Shown here: piece by piece, positions 1-8,444 of the stretch
Position numbering within the stretch: the stretch's first letter is position 1
Layout of the letters: each line of letters begins with the position of its first letter
Assembly: GCF_005222805.1 (NCBI RefSeq)
Contig: NZ_STGC01000005.1
Coordinates: 1,154,456 to 1,218,455, forward strand
Reading direction: 5' to 3'
Length of the DNA stretch: 64,000 nt
Source of the DNA: Devosia sp. FKR38
GTDB lineage: Bacteria > Pseudomonadota > Alphaproteobacteria > Rhizobiales > Devosiaceae
Position numbers and translations under genes: made by a program
The notes under the pieces: generated by a model
Told to the model about the DNA's origin: nothing
Databases searched by the model: none
The model's input: the letters and a program-made list of their open reading frames with translations, nothing else

Positions 1-601
1 TGCCCAGGAACACCACCAGATAGGCCACCCACACCAGCGTCAGCCAGATGTCGACATACCATTCGGGTTCGGCATATTCGCGGCTCTGCGTGATGCCCAG
101 CAGATAGCCCGTCGCCGCCATGGCGATGAACAGCTGGTAGCCCCAGAACACGAACCAGGCCAGATCACCACCGAACAGGCGCGCCCGTGTGGTGCGCTGC
201 ACCACATAGAAGCTGGTGGTGATCAGGGCCGTGCCGCCGAAGGCAAAGATCACTGCCGAAGTATGCAGCGGGCGGATACGACCGAAATTGAGCCATGGAC
301 CGAAGTTCAATTCGGGGAAGGCGAGCTGCAAAGCTGCGACCAGGCCCACTGTGAACCCAATCACCCCCCAGAACATGGTGAGAATGGAGCCCACCCGAAC
401 CGGGCCATCCATATAGCCAGCTGAATGAGCTGCGCCCTCGATCGGCGGCGGCAGGCGCATTGCCACAACCACCCCGATGCCCAGAATCAGCGTCAGTATC
501 CCCATGTGGATGCGGAATGCATCGTCGACGGCCAGGGCGGACATGATGAACGCGCCCACCATGCCTATCCCTAACCCTATAGCCCAGCCCGAATATCTCA
601 C
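1..601 (-). CDS. ccoN: cbb3-type cytochrome c oxidase subunit I, C-terminal part outside window
   Basis: Catalytic haem-copper subunit of the high-affinity cbb3 terminal oxidase in the inner membrane. The frame is open from a GTG at 601 to the window edge, giving about 200 residues of a protein that is usually 480-550 residues long. Seen in the translation: a first membrane helix near residues 5-25, a second near 35-50, the conserved stretch [18 protein letters not shown] with the His expected in the haem-binding region, and the loop [13 protein letters not shown] typical of CcoN. The GTG start is chosen because GGGGGC lies just upstream and homologues begin at this level. An FNR/FixK box lies 77 bases upstream, so induction at low oxygen is expected. 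The rest of the operon (ccoO, Q, P) should lie to the left. Confidence 0.9.
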   Translation of the reverse strand, partial: MRYSGWAIGLGIGMVGAFIMSALAVDDAFRIHMGILTLILGIGVVVAMRLPPPIEGAAHSAGYMDGPVRVGSILTMFWGVIGFTVGLVAALQLAFPELNFGPWLNFGRIRPLHTSAVIFAFGGTALITTSFYVVQRTTRARLFGGDLAWFVFWGYQLFIAMAATGYLLGITQSREYAEPEWYVDIWLTLVWVAYLVVFLG

Positions 602-677
602 CGGTGCCCCCTTTAGTTTCCAAAGTCACAGCCATTGCCGCTTGGCATCACACTATTGTGAGGGTCGGGGAGTCTCA

Positions 678-691
678 TTGATCTAGGTCAA
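678..691. promoter_or_regulatory. FNR/FixK-type binding site
   Basis: TTGATCTAGGTCAA matches the TTGAT-N4-ATCAA consensus with one mismatch in the right arm. It lies between the divergent ccoN gene and the hemerythrin-like gene, 77 bases upstream of the ccoN start codon and 71 bases upstream of the start chosen for the plus-strand gene. Activation of ccoN at low oxygen is the best-known role for such a site at this place. Control of the plus-strand genes is possible but not shown. Confidence 0.85.
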
Positions 692-761
692 TGTGGAGGG
701 CTCCGGAAAACGAGAGGTTGGGTCGGTCATGGTCACTGCCGCGACGAGGAGAAGAGACACC

Positions 762-1214
762 ATGGTCGTGCACATTGATGAGTCAGCGCTGCGCCGTCTG
801 CTGGCCGGGCATGACGAACAACTGGCGCTTTGTGACATTTTGGAACAGATTGCCGACGGCCTGCCCAAAGACGTCGATACCGCGCTGTGCCACAAGACGG
901 CAGACCGGCTGTATTCAGTGATGCAGTTGGCCACCGCTAATGAACGCGCCATATTGGGCGCAACGCTGACGGAAATGGGAGCTGTCCGCCACCTTGACCT
1001 GGGGCGCACCGCCCGGCGCCTACTGCGCGAAAGCGAAGAGGATTTCAGCCACGCCGAGGAATTGCAGGACGCGCTCAGCACGGTTGGTAGCGAACGGCCA
1101 GCCGTCGGCACGGATGCGCTTGGCTATATGCTGCGGGGCTTTTTTGAGGCCCGCAAACGCCGAATCGCCCTGGAGCGGGAAATGGTGATGGCGCTGCTCG
1201 CCTCGGCGGCCTGA
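762..1214 (+). CDS. hemerythrin-like helical protein (putative)
   Basis: A 150-residue soluble, mostly helical protein with no signal peptide. Histidines at 17 and 44 and a later FSHAEEL segment, set among acidic residues, suggest a hemerythrin-like four-helix bundle, but the full set of HHE iron ligands cannot be placed with confidence. The ATG at 762 is preferred over an upstream ATG at 729 because GAGGAGAAGAG ends about six bases before it. The stop codon overlaps the start of the next gene (TGATG), so the two are probably translated together. The nearby FNR/FixK box and cbb3 gene suggest a role in oxygen or nitric-oxide-related respiration. A purely regulatory or unknown function is equally possible. 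Confidence 0.5.
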   Translation: MVVHIDESALRRLLAGHDEQLALCDILEQIADGLPKDVDTALCHKTADRLYSVMQLATANERAILGATLTEMGAVRHLDLGRTARRLLRESEEDFSHAEELQDALSTVGSERPAVGTDALGYMLRGFFEARKRRIALEREMVMALLASAA

Positions 1215-1909
1215 TGCTGGCGAGCGCCATCATCTGGGGGCTGACACTGGGCCTGGCCTCCAGCCTGCACTGCGCCGGCATGTGCGGGCCGATTGGCTGC
1301 ACTTTCATGCTGATGGGACCTGCACCCGCCGACCGTGGCGCTGTCGCCCTGCGCGTGTCCCTTTTGCAGCTCGGCCGAGTCATGGCCTATGGCCTGGGTG
1401 GCCTGGCCTTCGGCGTCTTTGGCGCCGGCCTCTATGGCCAACTGAACTTCAGCGCCGCCCACGGTGCGTTACAGGTACTTGCCGCCATGGTGATCATCTG
1501 GATGGGCCTGACCACGGCGGGTCTCGTCCCGAGTCTGGCCCTGGCGGACCGTATGCTGGCCCCGATGGCCGGGACCATGGCCCGATGGCGCAGCGCGCCC
1601 CTGCTGGCGACGCCGGAAATGGCCGTAGTGGCAGGGCTGGTCTGGGGCCTGACACCCTGTGCCATGGTCTATACGGCGCTGTTCAATTCACTGCTGACCG
1701 GAGATCCGCTGCTCGGCGCGGTGCTGATGCTGAGCTTTGGCCTGGGCACAGTGCCGGCCGTGGTGGTGACCACCCTGGCCTTCTTCGGCTCGAGCCGGGC
1801 GCGCCACCGTCCCGGCCGTCATTTGGCCGGCGCGGCACTGGTCCTCGGCGGGCTGGCGGGACTGCTGTTGACGGCCCCGGGTAGCCCATTCTGCATTACC
1901 GGCGCCTGA
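1214..1909 (+). CDS. DsbD_2/TauE-like membrane protein
   Basis: A 231-residue membrane protein with about six hydrophobic segments. The first helix is followed by HCAGMCGP, and a second Cys-containing motif, GLTPCAMVY, lies near residue 145. This pairing of Cys motifs is typical of the DsbD_2 family (UreH-like, often named sulfite exporter TauE/SafE), members of which sit beside cbb3 oxidase genes and are linked to copper or haem delivery. The start codon overlaps the stop of the hemerythrin-like gene. A role in cbb3 assembly is inferred from the location; the substrate is unknown. Confidence 0.7.
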   Translation: MLASAIIWGLTLGLASSLHCAGMCGPIGCTFMLMGPAPADRGAVALRVSLLQLGRVMAYGLGGLAFGVFGAGLYGQLNFSAAHGALQVLAAMVIIWMGLTTAGLVPSLALADRMLAPMAGTMARWRSAPLLATPEMAVVAGLVWGLTPCAMVYTALFNSLLTGDPLLGAVLMLSFGLGTVPAVVVTTLAFFGSSRARHRPGRHLAGAALVLGGLAGLLLTAPGSPFCITGA

Positions 1910-1922
1910 TTGGCCGGGGCGC

Positions 1923-3701
1923 TCAGGCCTCTCCGGTCAGGTCCCGGCGCGATTTCTCCAACTCCTCGGCATAGCGCCGCAGCAGATGGGCCTCGGTCAG
2001 CAAGCCGAGCACGCGACGGTCAGCGTCGGCATGGACCACCGCGAGCTCCTCGCTGTGCCACTGCTCGAACAGGGTCGCGGCCTTTTCCGCTGATTGCCAT
2101 GGCATCAGCACGCAGTCCGTGAACCGCAGGAGGGCATCAATCGCCTGTTCGGCGGCGTCCGGAGCGCCGACGCGCCGGGCATAGGCATCGGCCACCAGCA
2201 CAATCCCGACGTAGGCGCCAGTCTCGTCCACCACCACCACACGTTCTGTCGAGCCCAACGGATAGGCGGCGCGGAACGCCTCGATGGTAATGCCGCTGCG
2301 CACGGTCTTGACGTCCCGCCGCATCATGGAGCCCACCGTCAGATTGCGCAGGCGCCCCACATCATGGGCGCTGCGAATGGTTTCGCCGCGCAAATGCAGT
2401 CGCCAGGTCGAGAAGGAGAAGCCAAAGGTCTCCCGCACCAGCACGGACGCCGCAATGGCAGCGGCCAGGACCGCGACGCTGATGGCCAGGTCACCGGTCA
2501 CCTCAAGCACGAGGAACGTCATGGTCAACGGTCCACCGACGACCCCCACCGCCATCGAGGCCATGCCCACCAGCGCCGCCAGTGTGGGGTCGATCTGGAC
2601 GGGCAAACTCAGGGCCGCCAGGGTCAAAGCGACCGCCTTGCCCATCAGGGCGCCGAGGAACAGGGCGGCAAAGAACAGTCCGCCGCGAAAGCCTGAACCG
2701 AGCGAAATGGCCGCCGCCAGGGTCTTGAGGACAAACAACCCAACCAAGGCCAGCAGCGCCGTGTTCGACACGATTTCGAGGTCCAGCGCGCCATGGCCCG
2801 ATGACAGGGCCTCAGGCGTCACCAGCGCAATGCCGCCCACGAGCAGCCCGCCCAGGACGGGGCGGAGCATGACGGGCATGCGGGTCCAGCCGAAACCGCG
2901 CTCAACCAGCACCACCAGTTGCATCACGCCGATGGCGGCGCCGCCCCCCAGCAGTCCGAGCGCGAGAAAGGGCAGGGTGTCCCCGGCGCCGAGCTGGGGA
3001 ATGGTCCCCATGTGGATACTGGTCTGCACCGCACCCAGCAGTGGCGCCACCAGGCTGGCCGTCACCGCGGCAACCATGATGGGGGCCAGCAGGGCAATGG
3101 AATAGACGCCGATGATCAGCTCGAAGGCATAGAAGGCCCCGGTCAGCGGCGCGCCAAAGGCCGCAGCGATCGCGCCAGCCGCACCGCACCCCACCAGCGT
3201 GCGAATCTCATTGCGGCGCAAGCCGGACAGCGCGGCCAGGCGAGAGCCAATGCTCGACGCCAATTGCGTATAGCCCGCTTCCAGGCCCACCGATGCACCA
3301 AAGCCGCTCGAAATCATCGCCTGGCCAGCCAGCAACAGGCTCTCGCGGATGGACATGCGTCCGCCATGCACGGCATTGGCCTCGATGGGGTCAACCGGCG
3401 GACGGGTCCGAAAGCGGCGAGTCAGGATCACGCTGAGCGCCATCAGCGCGCCGCCCAGCGCCGGCACCAAAGCCATCAGCGGATTGGCCAGAGCGGCCTG
3501 GGCACTCAGCCGGCCACCATCGGCCAGACCGAACAGCACGGCATGCAGATGCTGGGTCACCCAGCTCATGGCCGTGACCACCAGGCCGGCAACAACGCCC
3601 ACCGCTGCGGCCAGCCCCAGGATGAGCAGGCCACGGTATCGCCCGGCCGCACCAATGGATCGAACGACCGGTGCGGCAACCTTGCCTGTGGCTTCCGTCA
3701 T
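1923..3701 (-). CDS. ClC-family chloride channel/antiporter with C-terminal CBS domains
   Basis: A 592-residue inner-membrane protein. Residues about 25-430 hold ten or more hydrophobic helices with ClC signatures: GFGASVGLEAGY around residue 133, whose E141 aligns with the gating glutamate of the GREGP motif, and GSGFRGGLFFAALFLGA near residue 330, matching the GGIFAP region. Residues about 450-585 look like a pair of CBS domains, which bind adenine nucleotides in many ClC proteins. The prolines usual in GSGIP and GREGP are missing, so ion selectivity cannot be deduced. It converges with the DsbD_2-like gene and lies next to bigR; a link to sulfur metabolism is not shown. Confidence 0.85.
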   Translation of the reverse strand: MTEATGKVAAPVVRSIGAAGRYRGLLILGLAAAVGVVAGLVVTAMSWVTQHLHAVLFGLADGGRLSAQAALANPLMALVPALGGALMALSVILTRRFRTRPPVDPIEANAVHGGRMSIRESLLLAGQAMISSGFGASVGLEAGYTQLASSIGSRLAALSGLRRNEIRTLVGCGAAGAIAAAFGAPLTGAFYAFELIIGVYSIALLAPIMVAAVTASLVAPLLGAVQTSIHMGTIPQLGAGDTLPFLALGLLGGGAAIGVMQLVVLVERGFGWTRMPVMLRPVLGGLLVGGIALVTPEALSSGHGALDLEIVSNTALLALVGLFVLKTLAAAISLGSGFRGGLFFAALFLGALMGKAVALTLAALSLPVQIDPTLAALVGMASMAVGVVGGPLTMTFLVLEVTGDLAISVAVLAAAIAASVLVRETFGFSFSTWRLHLRGETIRSAHDVGRLRNLTVGSMMRRDVKTVRSGITIEAFRAAYPLGSTERVVVVDETGAYVGIVLVADAYARRVGAPDAAEQAIDALLRFTDCVLMPWQSAEKAATLFEQWHSEELAVVHADADRRVLGLLTEAHLLRRYAEELEKSRRDLTGEA

Positions 3702-3746
3702 GCGACCGGCGCCAGCGCGCGGGCCTGGGCAGCAGTGACGCGCGTC

Positions 3747-4052
3747 TCAGTCTTCACAATAGATTCCATACAGCGTCGTCAGCACCTGCTTCACAGCATC
3801 CGAAGCCAGGCTGTAATGCACCTGTTGGCCCTCGCGCCGCGTCTTCACAAAGCCCCAGGCGCGCAGCTTGGACAAATGCTGCGACAGCGGGGATTGCGCC
3901 AGTGCGACCTTCTCGCCCAGCTCCGTCACATTCATTTCATGATCCAGCAAATTGCACAGGATCATCAGCCGTTTGGAGTTGGCCATGGCTGTCAGGAGGC
4001 GCGTGGCCTGCTCGGCATTGACCTCCATCTTGTCGATATCCATATTGATCAT
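3747..4052 (-). CDS. bigR: ArsR-family persulfide-sensing repressor, BigR/SqrR type
   Basis: A 101-residue winged-helix repressor. The helix-turn-helix lies around residues 43-68 (NVTELGEKVALAQSPLSQHL). Cys33 (ILCNL) and Cys99 (YCED) are 66 residues apart, the same spacing as the two redox cysteines of BigR/SqrR that form an intramolecular polysulfide bridge and release DNA when sulfide builds up. It is divergent from a DUF2892-YeeE/YedE-dioxygenase operon, the standard BigR regulon. The start is uncertain: the first ATG (4052) overlaps the operator, has no ribosome binding site and could give a leaderless transcript; in-frame ATGs at 4043 and 4028 would keep both cysteines. Confidence 0.88.
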   Translation of the reverse strand: MINMDIDKMEVNAEQATRLLTAMANSKRLMILCNLLDHEMNVTELGEKVALAQSPLSQHLSKLRAWGFVKTRREGQQVHYSLASDAVKQVLTTLYGIYCED

Positions 4053-4073
4053 ATTAGAATGTTCTTATATACG
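4045..4073. promoter_or_regulatory. Probable BigR operator within the divergent promoter
   Basis: At 4051-4070 there is a 20-base imperfect inverted repeat, ATATTAGAA-TG-TTCTTATAT, with a single mismatch between the arms. This AT-rich palindrome resembles reported BigR boxes. For the plus-strand operon it lies between a possible -35 TTGATC (4045-4050) and -10 TATACG (4068-4073) at 17-base spacing. The left end touches the first ATG of bigR. Binding would block both directions. Confidence 0.75.
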
Positions 4074-4127
4074 ACTGCACACGCCGTCAATCTCTTCTGA
4101 TTTTCGGCCCAGTTCAAGGAGCCTCCC

Positions 4128-4349
4128 ATGAGAATCAATGTCGGAACGCCGGACCGCATCGCCCGCCTCATCCTGGGCGCCGTTCTGGTTTTGCTGCCGG
4201 TCCTGTCAGGCCTGTCCCTGTTCGCTAACCCGGTCCTGTTCTGGGCCTCAATCGTGGTGGGGGCGGTGCTGATCGCCACTGCCATATTCCGTTTCTGCCC
4301 CATCTACACCGTTCTTGGTCTTTCCACCTGCAAGGTTACCCCTCGATGA
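4128..4349 (+). CDS. DUF2892 (YgaP-type) small membrane protein
   Basis: A 73-residue protein with two hydrophobic helices (about residues 12-29 and 33-52) and the C-terminal signature FCPIYTVLGLSTC, which carries the two conserved cysteines of DUF2892. The family occurs fused to rhodaneses, as in YgaP, or beside sulfur-transfer genes. AAGGAGCC lies seven bases before the ATG. It is the first gene of the BigR-controlled operon and overlaps the next gene by four bases. Its exact job is unknown; a role in handling sulfur at the membrane is inferred. Confidence 0.85.
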   Translation: MRINVGTPDRIARLILGAVLVLLPVLSGLSLFANPVLFWASIVVGAVLIATAIFRFCPIYTVLGLSTCKVTPR

Positions 4350-4774
4350 CTGAATTTACTCCAGTGCTGTCGCTGACTGGCGGCGCATTGATCGGCCTGG
4401 CGGCCGTCCTGCTCATGGCCACCCACGGCCGCATTGCCGGCATGACCGGCATTCTGACTGGCCTGATGCCGCCGGTTTCGGCCGACTGGGCCTGGCGCGC
4501 CGCCTTTGTGGCGGGCGCTATCGTTGCGCCCATTTTGGTTCTGCAGCTCACGGACACCGTGATTGCCTTCGATAGTCCCGTACCCATGCCCTGGGTCATG
4601 ATCTCTGGACTGATCGTCGGTGTCGGCGTCTACTTCGGCTCCGGCTGCACCTCCGGCCACGGCGTCTGCGGCATGGCGCGCCTGTCGCCGCGCTCGATCG
4701 TGGCCACGCTGACCTTCCTGTCGACCGCGATCATCACGGTCTTTCTTGTTCGTCACGTGCTGGGGGGCTTCTGA
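4346..4774 (+). CDS. YeeE/YedE-family transporter, first half
   Basis: A 142-residue membrane protein with four hydrophobic stretches. The motif [20 protein letters not shown] around residue 94 is the Cys-containing hallmark of the YeeE/YedE (sulf_transp) family, in which conserved cysteines relay sulfur compounds such as thiosulfate. Full-length YeeE has about 350 residues; here the protein is split, and the other half is encoded by the next gene, which starts on the last base of this stop codon. In BigR operons such pairs are thought to move sulfur compounds. Direction and substrate are not known from sequence. Confidence 0.88.
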   Translation: MTEFTPVLSLTGGALIGLAAVLLMATHGRIAGMTGILTGLMPPVSADWAWRAAFVAGAIVAPILVLQLTDTVIAFDSPVPMPWVMISGLIVGVGVYFGSGCTSGHGVCGMARLSPRSIVATLTFLSTAIITVFLVRHVLGGF

Positions 4775-5214
4775 TGCTGCGCACCGTTTCCGCCGGCGTG
4801 ACCGGCCTGATCTTCGGCACCGGCATCGCCCTTTCGGGCATGGCCAATCCGGCCAAGGTGCTCAATTTCTTCGACGTCGCCGGCCAATGGGATCCGTCCC
4901 TGGCGCTGGTCATGGTGGCAGCGCTGATCGTGGCCTTCACCGGCTACCGCCTGGTGCTGCGCCGCTCAGCGCCGCTGTTCGAAGCCAAATTCCATCTGCC
5001 GACCAGTCGCCGCATCGACGTGCCGCTGGTGGCCGGCTCGGCCGTGTTCGGCATCGGCTGGGGCCTGTCGGGTTTCTGCCCCGGCGGCGCCATTCCCGCC
5101 CTGGGCCTGGGTGAAATCAGCGCCTGGGCCTTCATCGGCGCCATGCTGGTCGGCATTCTTGCCGCCCGGACCGTCCGTATCGCGCTGCAGCAGCGCGCAC
5201 TGCAATCCGCCTGA
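4774..5214 (+). CDS. YeeE/YedE-family transporter, second half (DUF6691)
   Basis: A 146-residue membrane protein with about four helices. It has SGMANPAKVLNFFD near residue 21 and GWGLSGFCPGGAIPALG near residue 94, with the conserved Cys of the second YeeE/YedE repeat. It is the natural partner of the preceding half-transporter and is translationally coupled to it. A short gap with AAGGAG follows before the persulfide dioxygenase gene. Confidence 0.88.
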   Translation: MLRTVSAGVTGLIFGTGIALSGMANPAKVLNFFDVAGQWDPSLALVMVAALIVAFTGYRLVLRRSAPLFEAKFHLPTSRRIDVPLVAGSAVFGIGWGLSGFCPGGAIPALGLGEISAWAFIGAMLVGILAARTVRIALQQRALQSA

Positions 5215-5233
5215 CCCACCAAGGAGTTCGATC

Positions 5234-6127
5234 ATGAGCACACTTCCATTCGACGCCGAACTGTCGGTCCATCCTGAGGTCACCGCCTTCTTCGACGCCC
5301 CGACCAACACGATCAGCTATGTCGTCAAGGATCCCGAGTCCAACGCCTGCGCCGTCATCGACTCGGTGATGGACATCGACTATGCCGCCGGCCGCATCAC
5401 CTATGAGGGTGCCGACACCATCATCCGCTTCATTGAGGATCACCAGCTCAAGCTGGAATGGCTGATCGAGACCCATGTGCATGCCGACCATTTGTCGGCC
5501 GCGCCCTATATCCAGTCCAAGCTGGGCGGCAAGCTGGGGATCGGCGAGAACATCACCATCGTCCAGGACACCTTCGGCAAGATCTTCAACGAAGGCACCG
5601 AGTTCCAGCGCGACGGCAGCCAGTTCGACCGGCTGTTCAAGGATGGCGACAGCTACCAGATCGGTGGCTTGACCGCCCATGTGCTGCACACCCCGGGCCA
5701 CACCCCGGCCTGCATGACGCATGTGGTGGGCGATGCTGCCTTTGTTGGTGACACGCTGTTCATGCCCGACGGTGGCTCGGCCCGTGCCGACTTCCCTGGC
5801 GGTGACGCCCGCACGCTGTATCGCTCGATCCAGCGCGTACTGTCGCTGCCGCGCGAGACGCGCCTGTTCATGTGCCACGACTATGGTCCCAATGGCCGCG
5901 ACATCCAGTGGGAGACCACGGTGGGCGAGGAGATCGACCACAATATCCATGTCGGCCACGGCACGGACGAGAACACCTTCGTCAAGATGCGCGAGGCGCG
6001 CGACGCCACACTGTCCATGCCCCGGCTGATCATCCCGTCACTGCAGGTCAATATGCGCGCCGGCCAGCTGCCGCCCCGGGATTCCAGCGGCAAGACCTTC
6101 CTCAAGGTTCCCGTCAACGGGCTCTAG
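5234..6127 (+). CDS. blh: Persulfide dioxygenase, Blh/ETHE1-like metallo-beta-lactamase fold
   Basis: A 297-residue soluble enzyme of the metallo-beta-lactamase superfamily. The metal-binding signature THVHADHLSAA (about residue 80) is followed by HTPGHTP (about 154), a GDTLF segment and CHDYGP (about 215). This arrangement matches ETHE1-type persulfide dioxygenases, which use one non-haem iron to oxidise glutathione persulfide to sulfite. The ATG at 5234 follows AAGGAGTTCGATC; in-frame codons farther upstream lie inside the YeeE gene. In BigR operons this enzyme removes sulfane sulfur produced from sulfide. Here it lacks the fused N-terminal DUF442 domain of Blh, which is encoded by the next gene instead. 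Confidence 0.9.
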   Translation: MSTLPFDAELSVHPEVTAFFDAPTNTISYVVKDPESNACAVIDSVMDIDYAAGRITYEGADTIIRFIEDHQLKLEWLIETHVHADHLSAAPYIQSKLGGKLGIGENITIVQDTFGKIFNEGTEFQRDGSQFDRLFKDGDSYQIGGLTAHVLHTPGHTPACMTHVVGDAAFVGDTLFMPDGGSARADFPGGDARTLYRSIQRVLSLPRETRLFMCHDYGPNGRDIQWETTVGEEIDHNIHVGHGTDENTFVKMREARDATLSMPRLIIPSLQVNMRAGQLPPRDSSGKTFLKVPVNGL

Positions 6128-6180
6128 CCCCTTTGGCTGCCGCCCTGCGCGGCAGCCGCAACGCCAGAAAGTGCCAAACC

Positions 6181-6540
6181 ATGTTTTCCTTCCTCAAGCC
6201 CAAGAGCAATTCCATGAATGTCCGCAAGGTCGACGACAAATTCGCCGTGACTGGCCAGATTACGCCCGAACAGGTCAAAGCCATCTCGGACGCCGGCTAC
6301 AAGTCCATCATCTGCGCCCGGCCCGACAATGAAGAACACGGTCAGCCCAGCTTCGCCGACGTCGCCCGGGCGGCCGAGACGCTGGGTCTGCAGATCATCC
6401 ACATCCCCGTCTCGGGCATGCTCGGCGAGGGCCAGATCATCCGCTTCCACGACGCCTGGGAGAAGATGCCCAAGCCCATGCTTGGCTACTGCCGTTCCGG
6501 CGCCCGCGCCGGCAGCCTCTACGCCACGCTGTCCCGCTGA
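6181..6540 (+). CDS. DUF442/TIGR01244 sulfur-transferase- or phosphatase-like protein
   Basis: A 119-residue soluble protein. The central part (QITPEQVKAISDAGYKSIICARPD, shown here in two pieces by position, residues 23-46) and the loop YCRSGARAG near residue 104 define the DUF442 family. The loop is C-X4-R, the length found in rhodaneses, so sulfur transfer is more likely than phosphatase activity, though the fold is shared. In Blh of Agrobacterium and Xylella this domain is fused in front of the dioxygenase; here it is separate and downstream. An alternative ATG at 6214 would remove an eleven-residue N-terminus of low conservation. Confidence 0.82.
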   Translation: MFSFLKPKSNSMNVRKVDDKFAVTGQITPEQVKAISDAGYKSIICARPDNEEHGQPSFADVARAAETLGLQIIHIPVSGMLGEGQIIRFHDAWEKMPKPMLGYCRSGARAGSLYATLSR

Positions 6541-6600
6541 ACCTTCTGACGGCCGGCTGATCTATCAGCCGGCCCCATCCACCCAAGGCAACTGCACACG

Positions 6601-8382
6601 ATGACTATCAAAAGCTATTTTCCGATCCTCGACTGGGGCCGGCGCTACAACCGGCAGACGCTGACCAGCGACCTGGTTGCGGCCGTCATCGTGACGATCA
6701 TGTTGATCCCGCAGTCACTGGCCTATGCGCTGCTGGCTGGCCTGCCGCCCGAAGTGGGCCTTTATGCCTCCGTGCTGCCGCTGGTGGCCTATGCCATTTT
6801 TGGCACTTCGTCGGCCTTGGCTGTCGGCCCCGTGGCCGTGGTATCGCTGATGACGGCCGCTGCCGTCGGCCGTATCGCTGCTGAGGGCAGCGCCGACTAC
6901 GCCAGTGCCGCCATTGTGCTGGCTTTGCTCTCCGGCGTCATGCTGACGCTGATGGGCCTGTTCCGGCTCGGCTTTATCGCCAATTTCCTGTCTCATCCGG
7001 TGATCTCGGGCTTCATCACCGCCTCGGGCCTGATCATTGCCACCAGCCAGGTCGGCGGCCTCTTGGGCATCAAGACCGAAGGCCACGCGCTGCCGGACCT
7101 GATCCTGTCGATCATCGAGCATATCGGGCAGACCAACCCCTATACGGTGGCTGTCGGCGCCGTGGCTCTGTCCCTGCTGCTGTGGATCCGGCTTGACCTC
7201 AAGAACTGGCTCAAGCGCTTCGGCGTGCCCAAGGGGCTGGCCACCATCATCGTGCGCGCCGGCCCGGTGCTGGTGGTCTTTCTGACCATGGCCTGGTCGG
7301 CCACCATGGACCTGGGCGCCAAGGGTGTTGCGCTTGTGGGGCAGGTGCCCCAGGGGCTGCCGCTGCTGTCGCTGCCCAATCTGAGCCTCGACACCATCCA
7401 GCAATTGGCGCTGCCAGCGCTGATCATCTCCATCGTTGGTTTCGTGGAATCCATCTCGGTGGCCCAGACCCTGGCGGCCAAGCGCCGCGAGCGCATCTCG
7501 CCCAACCAGGAACTGATCGGCCTGGGCGCTTCCAATATCGCGGCGGCCATCGGCGGCGGCTACCCGGTGACCGGCGGCTTTGCCCGCTCGGTGGTCAATT
7601 TCGATGCCGGTGCAGCCACCCCGGCTGCCGGCGCCTTCACGGCCGTCGGCATTGCCGGCGCCACGCTGTTGCTGACGCCATTCCTGGCCATCCTGCCCAA
7701 GGCGACTCTGGCGGCGACCATCGTGCTGGCCGTGCTGACCCTGGTGGATTTCTCCATCCTCAAGCGCGCCTGGAGCTACTCCAAGGCCGACTTTGCGGCA
7801 GTGGCCATCACGCTGGGCGGCACGCTGCTGCTCGGCGTCGAGATGGGCATTTCGCTCGGCGTTGGCGCCTCGATCCTGATCTTTCTCTATCGCTCGTCGC
7901 AGCCACATGCAGCCGTCGTGGGCCTGGTGCCCGGCACCGAGCACTATCGCAATGTCAAACGGCACAAGGTCGACACCGTTCCGGGCGTGCTGGCCATCCG
8001 CATCGACGAAAGCCTCTATTTCGCCAATGCGCGCTATCTGGAAGATCTGGTGACCAACCAGGTGGCCGCCAATCCGGGGCTGACCGACGTGGTGCTGATG
8101 TGCTCGGCCGTCAATGCCATCGACATGTCGGCACTTGAGAGCCTCGAAGCCATTGCGGCGCGGCTGGCCGATCTCAAGGTGCGCCTGCACCTCTCCGAGG
8201 TCAAAGGGCCGGTGATGGACCATCTGGCTGGCACCGAGTTTATCGCCCATCTCAGCGGGCAGATTCATCTCAGCCAGCATCAGGCCATGCTGGCCATCGC
8301 CCAGCACCGCCTCAAGTCAGTGCCCACGCCAGCAGACGCAGGCCTTGGGAGCAGGGGGCCGCAGTCGGCAACCTCGCACTAG
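6601..8382 (+). CDS. SulP-family anion (sulfate) transporter with STAS domain
   Basis: A 593-residue inner-membrane transporter. Residues about 20-430 hold ten to twelve helices, beginning with the SulP stretch IPQSLAYALLAGLPPEVGLY (residues about 39-58). Residues about 455-560 form a cytoplasmic STAS domain containing the CSAVNAIDMSALESL region. SulP proteins move sulfate, bicarbonate or related anions. As the last gene of the sulfide operon it may carry sulfite or sulfate made by the dioxygenase, but export has not been shown for this family branch. A bidirectional terminator follows. Confidence 0.9.
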   Translation: MTIKSYFPILDWGRRYNRQTLTSDLVAAVIVTIMLIPQSLAYALLAGLPPEVGLYASVLPLVAYAIFGTSSALAVGPVAVVSLMTAAAVGRIAAEGSADYASAAIVLALLSGVMLTLMGLFRLGFIANFLSHPVISGFITASGLIIATSQVGGLLGIKTEGHALPDLILSIIEHIGQTNPYTVAVGAVALSLLLWIRLDLKNWLKRFGVPKGLATIIVRAGPVLVVFLTMAWSATMDLGAKGVALVGQVPQGLPLLSLPNLSLDTIQQLALPALIISIVGFVESISVAQTLAAKRRERISPNQELIGLGASNIAAAIGGGYPVTGGFARSVVNFDAGAATPAAGAFTAVGIAGATLLLTPFLAILPKATLAATIVLAVLTLVDFSILKRAWSYSKADFAAVAITLGGTLLLGVEMGISLGVGASILIFLYRSSQPHAAVVGLVPGTEHYRNVKRHKVDTVPGVLAIRIDESLYFANARYLEDLVTNQVAANPGLTDVVLMCSAVNAIDMSALESLEAIAARLADLKVRLHLSEVKGPVMDHLAGTEFIAHLSGQIHLSQHQAMLAIAQHRLKSVPTPADAGLGSRGPQSATSH

Positions 8383-8402
8383 CAATCGTCCGGTTACTGG
8401 TC

Positions 8403-8440
8403 ATAGTGGCCTGCACGGGTTCTCCCGCGCAGGCCACTAT
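8403..8440. terminator. Bidirectional terminator between SulP and the sugar permease
   Basis: A perfect 12-bp stem, ATAGTGGCCTGC (8403-8414) with GCAGGCCACTAT (8429-8440), and a 14-base loop. It lies between two convergent genes and is followed by TGTT on the plus strand. It should end both the sulfur operon and the first sugar ABC operon. Confidence 0.75.
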
Positions 8441-8444
8441 TGTT

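Noticed and set aside
3349..3738. Plus-strand open frame antisense to the ClC channel gene
   Set aside because: Arg/Ala/Pro-rich shadow frame of the strongly supported minus-strand gene.
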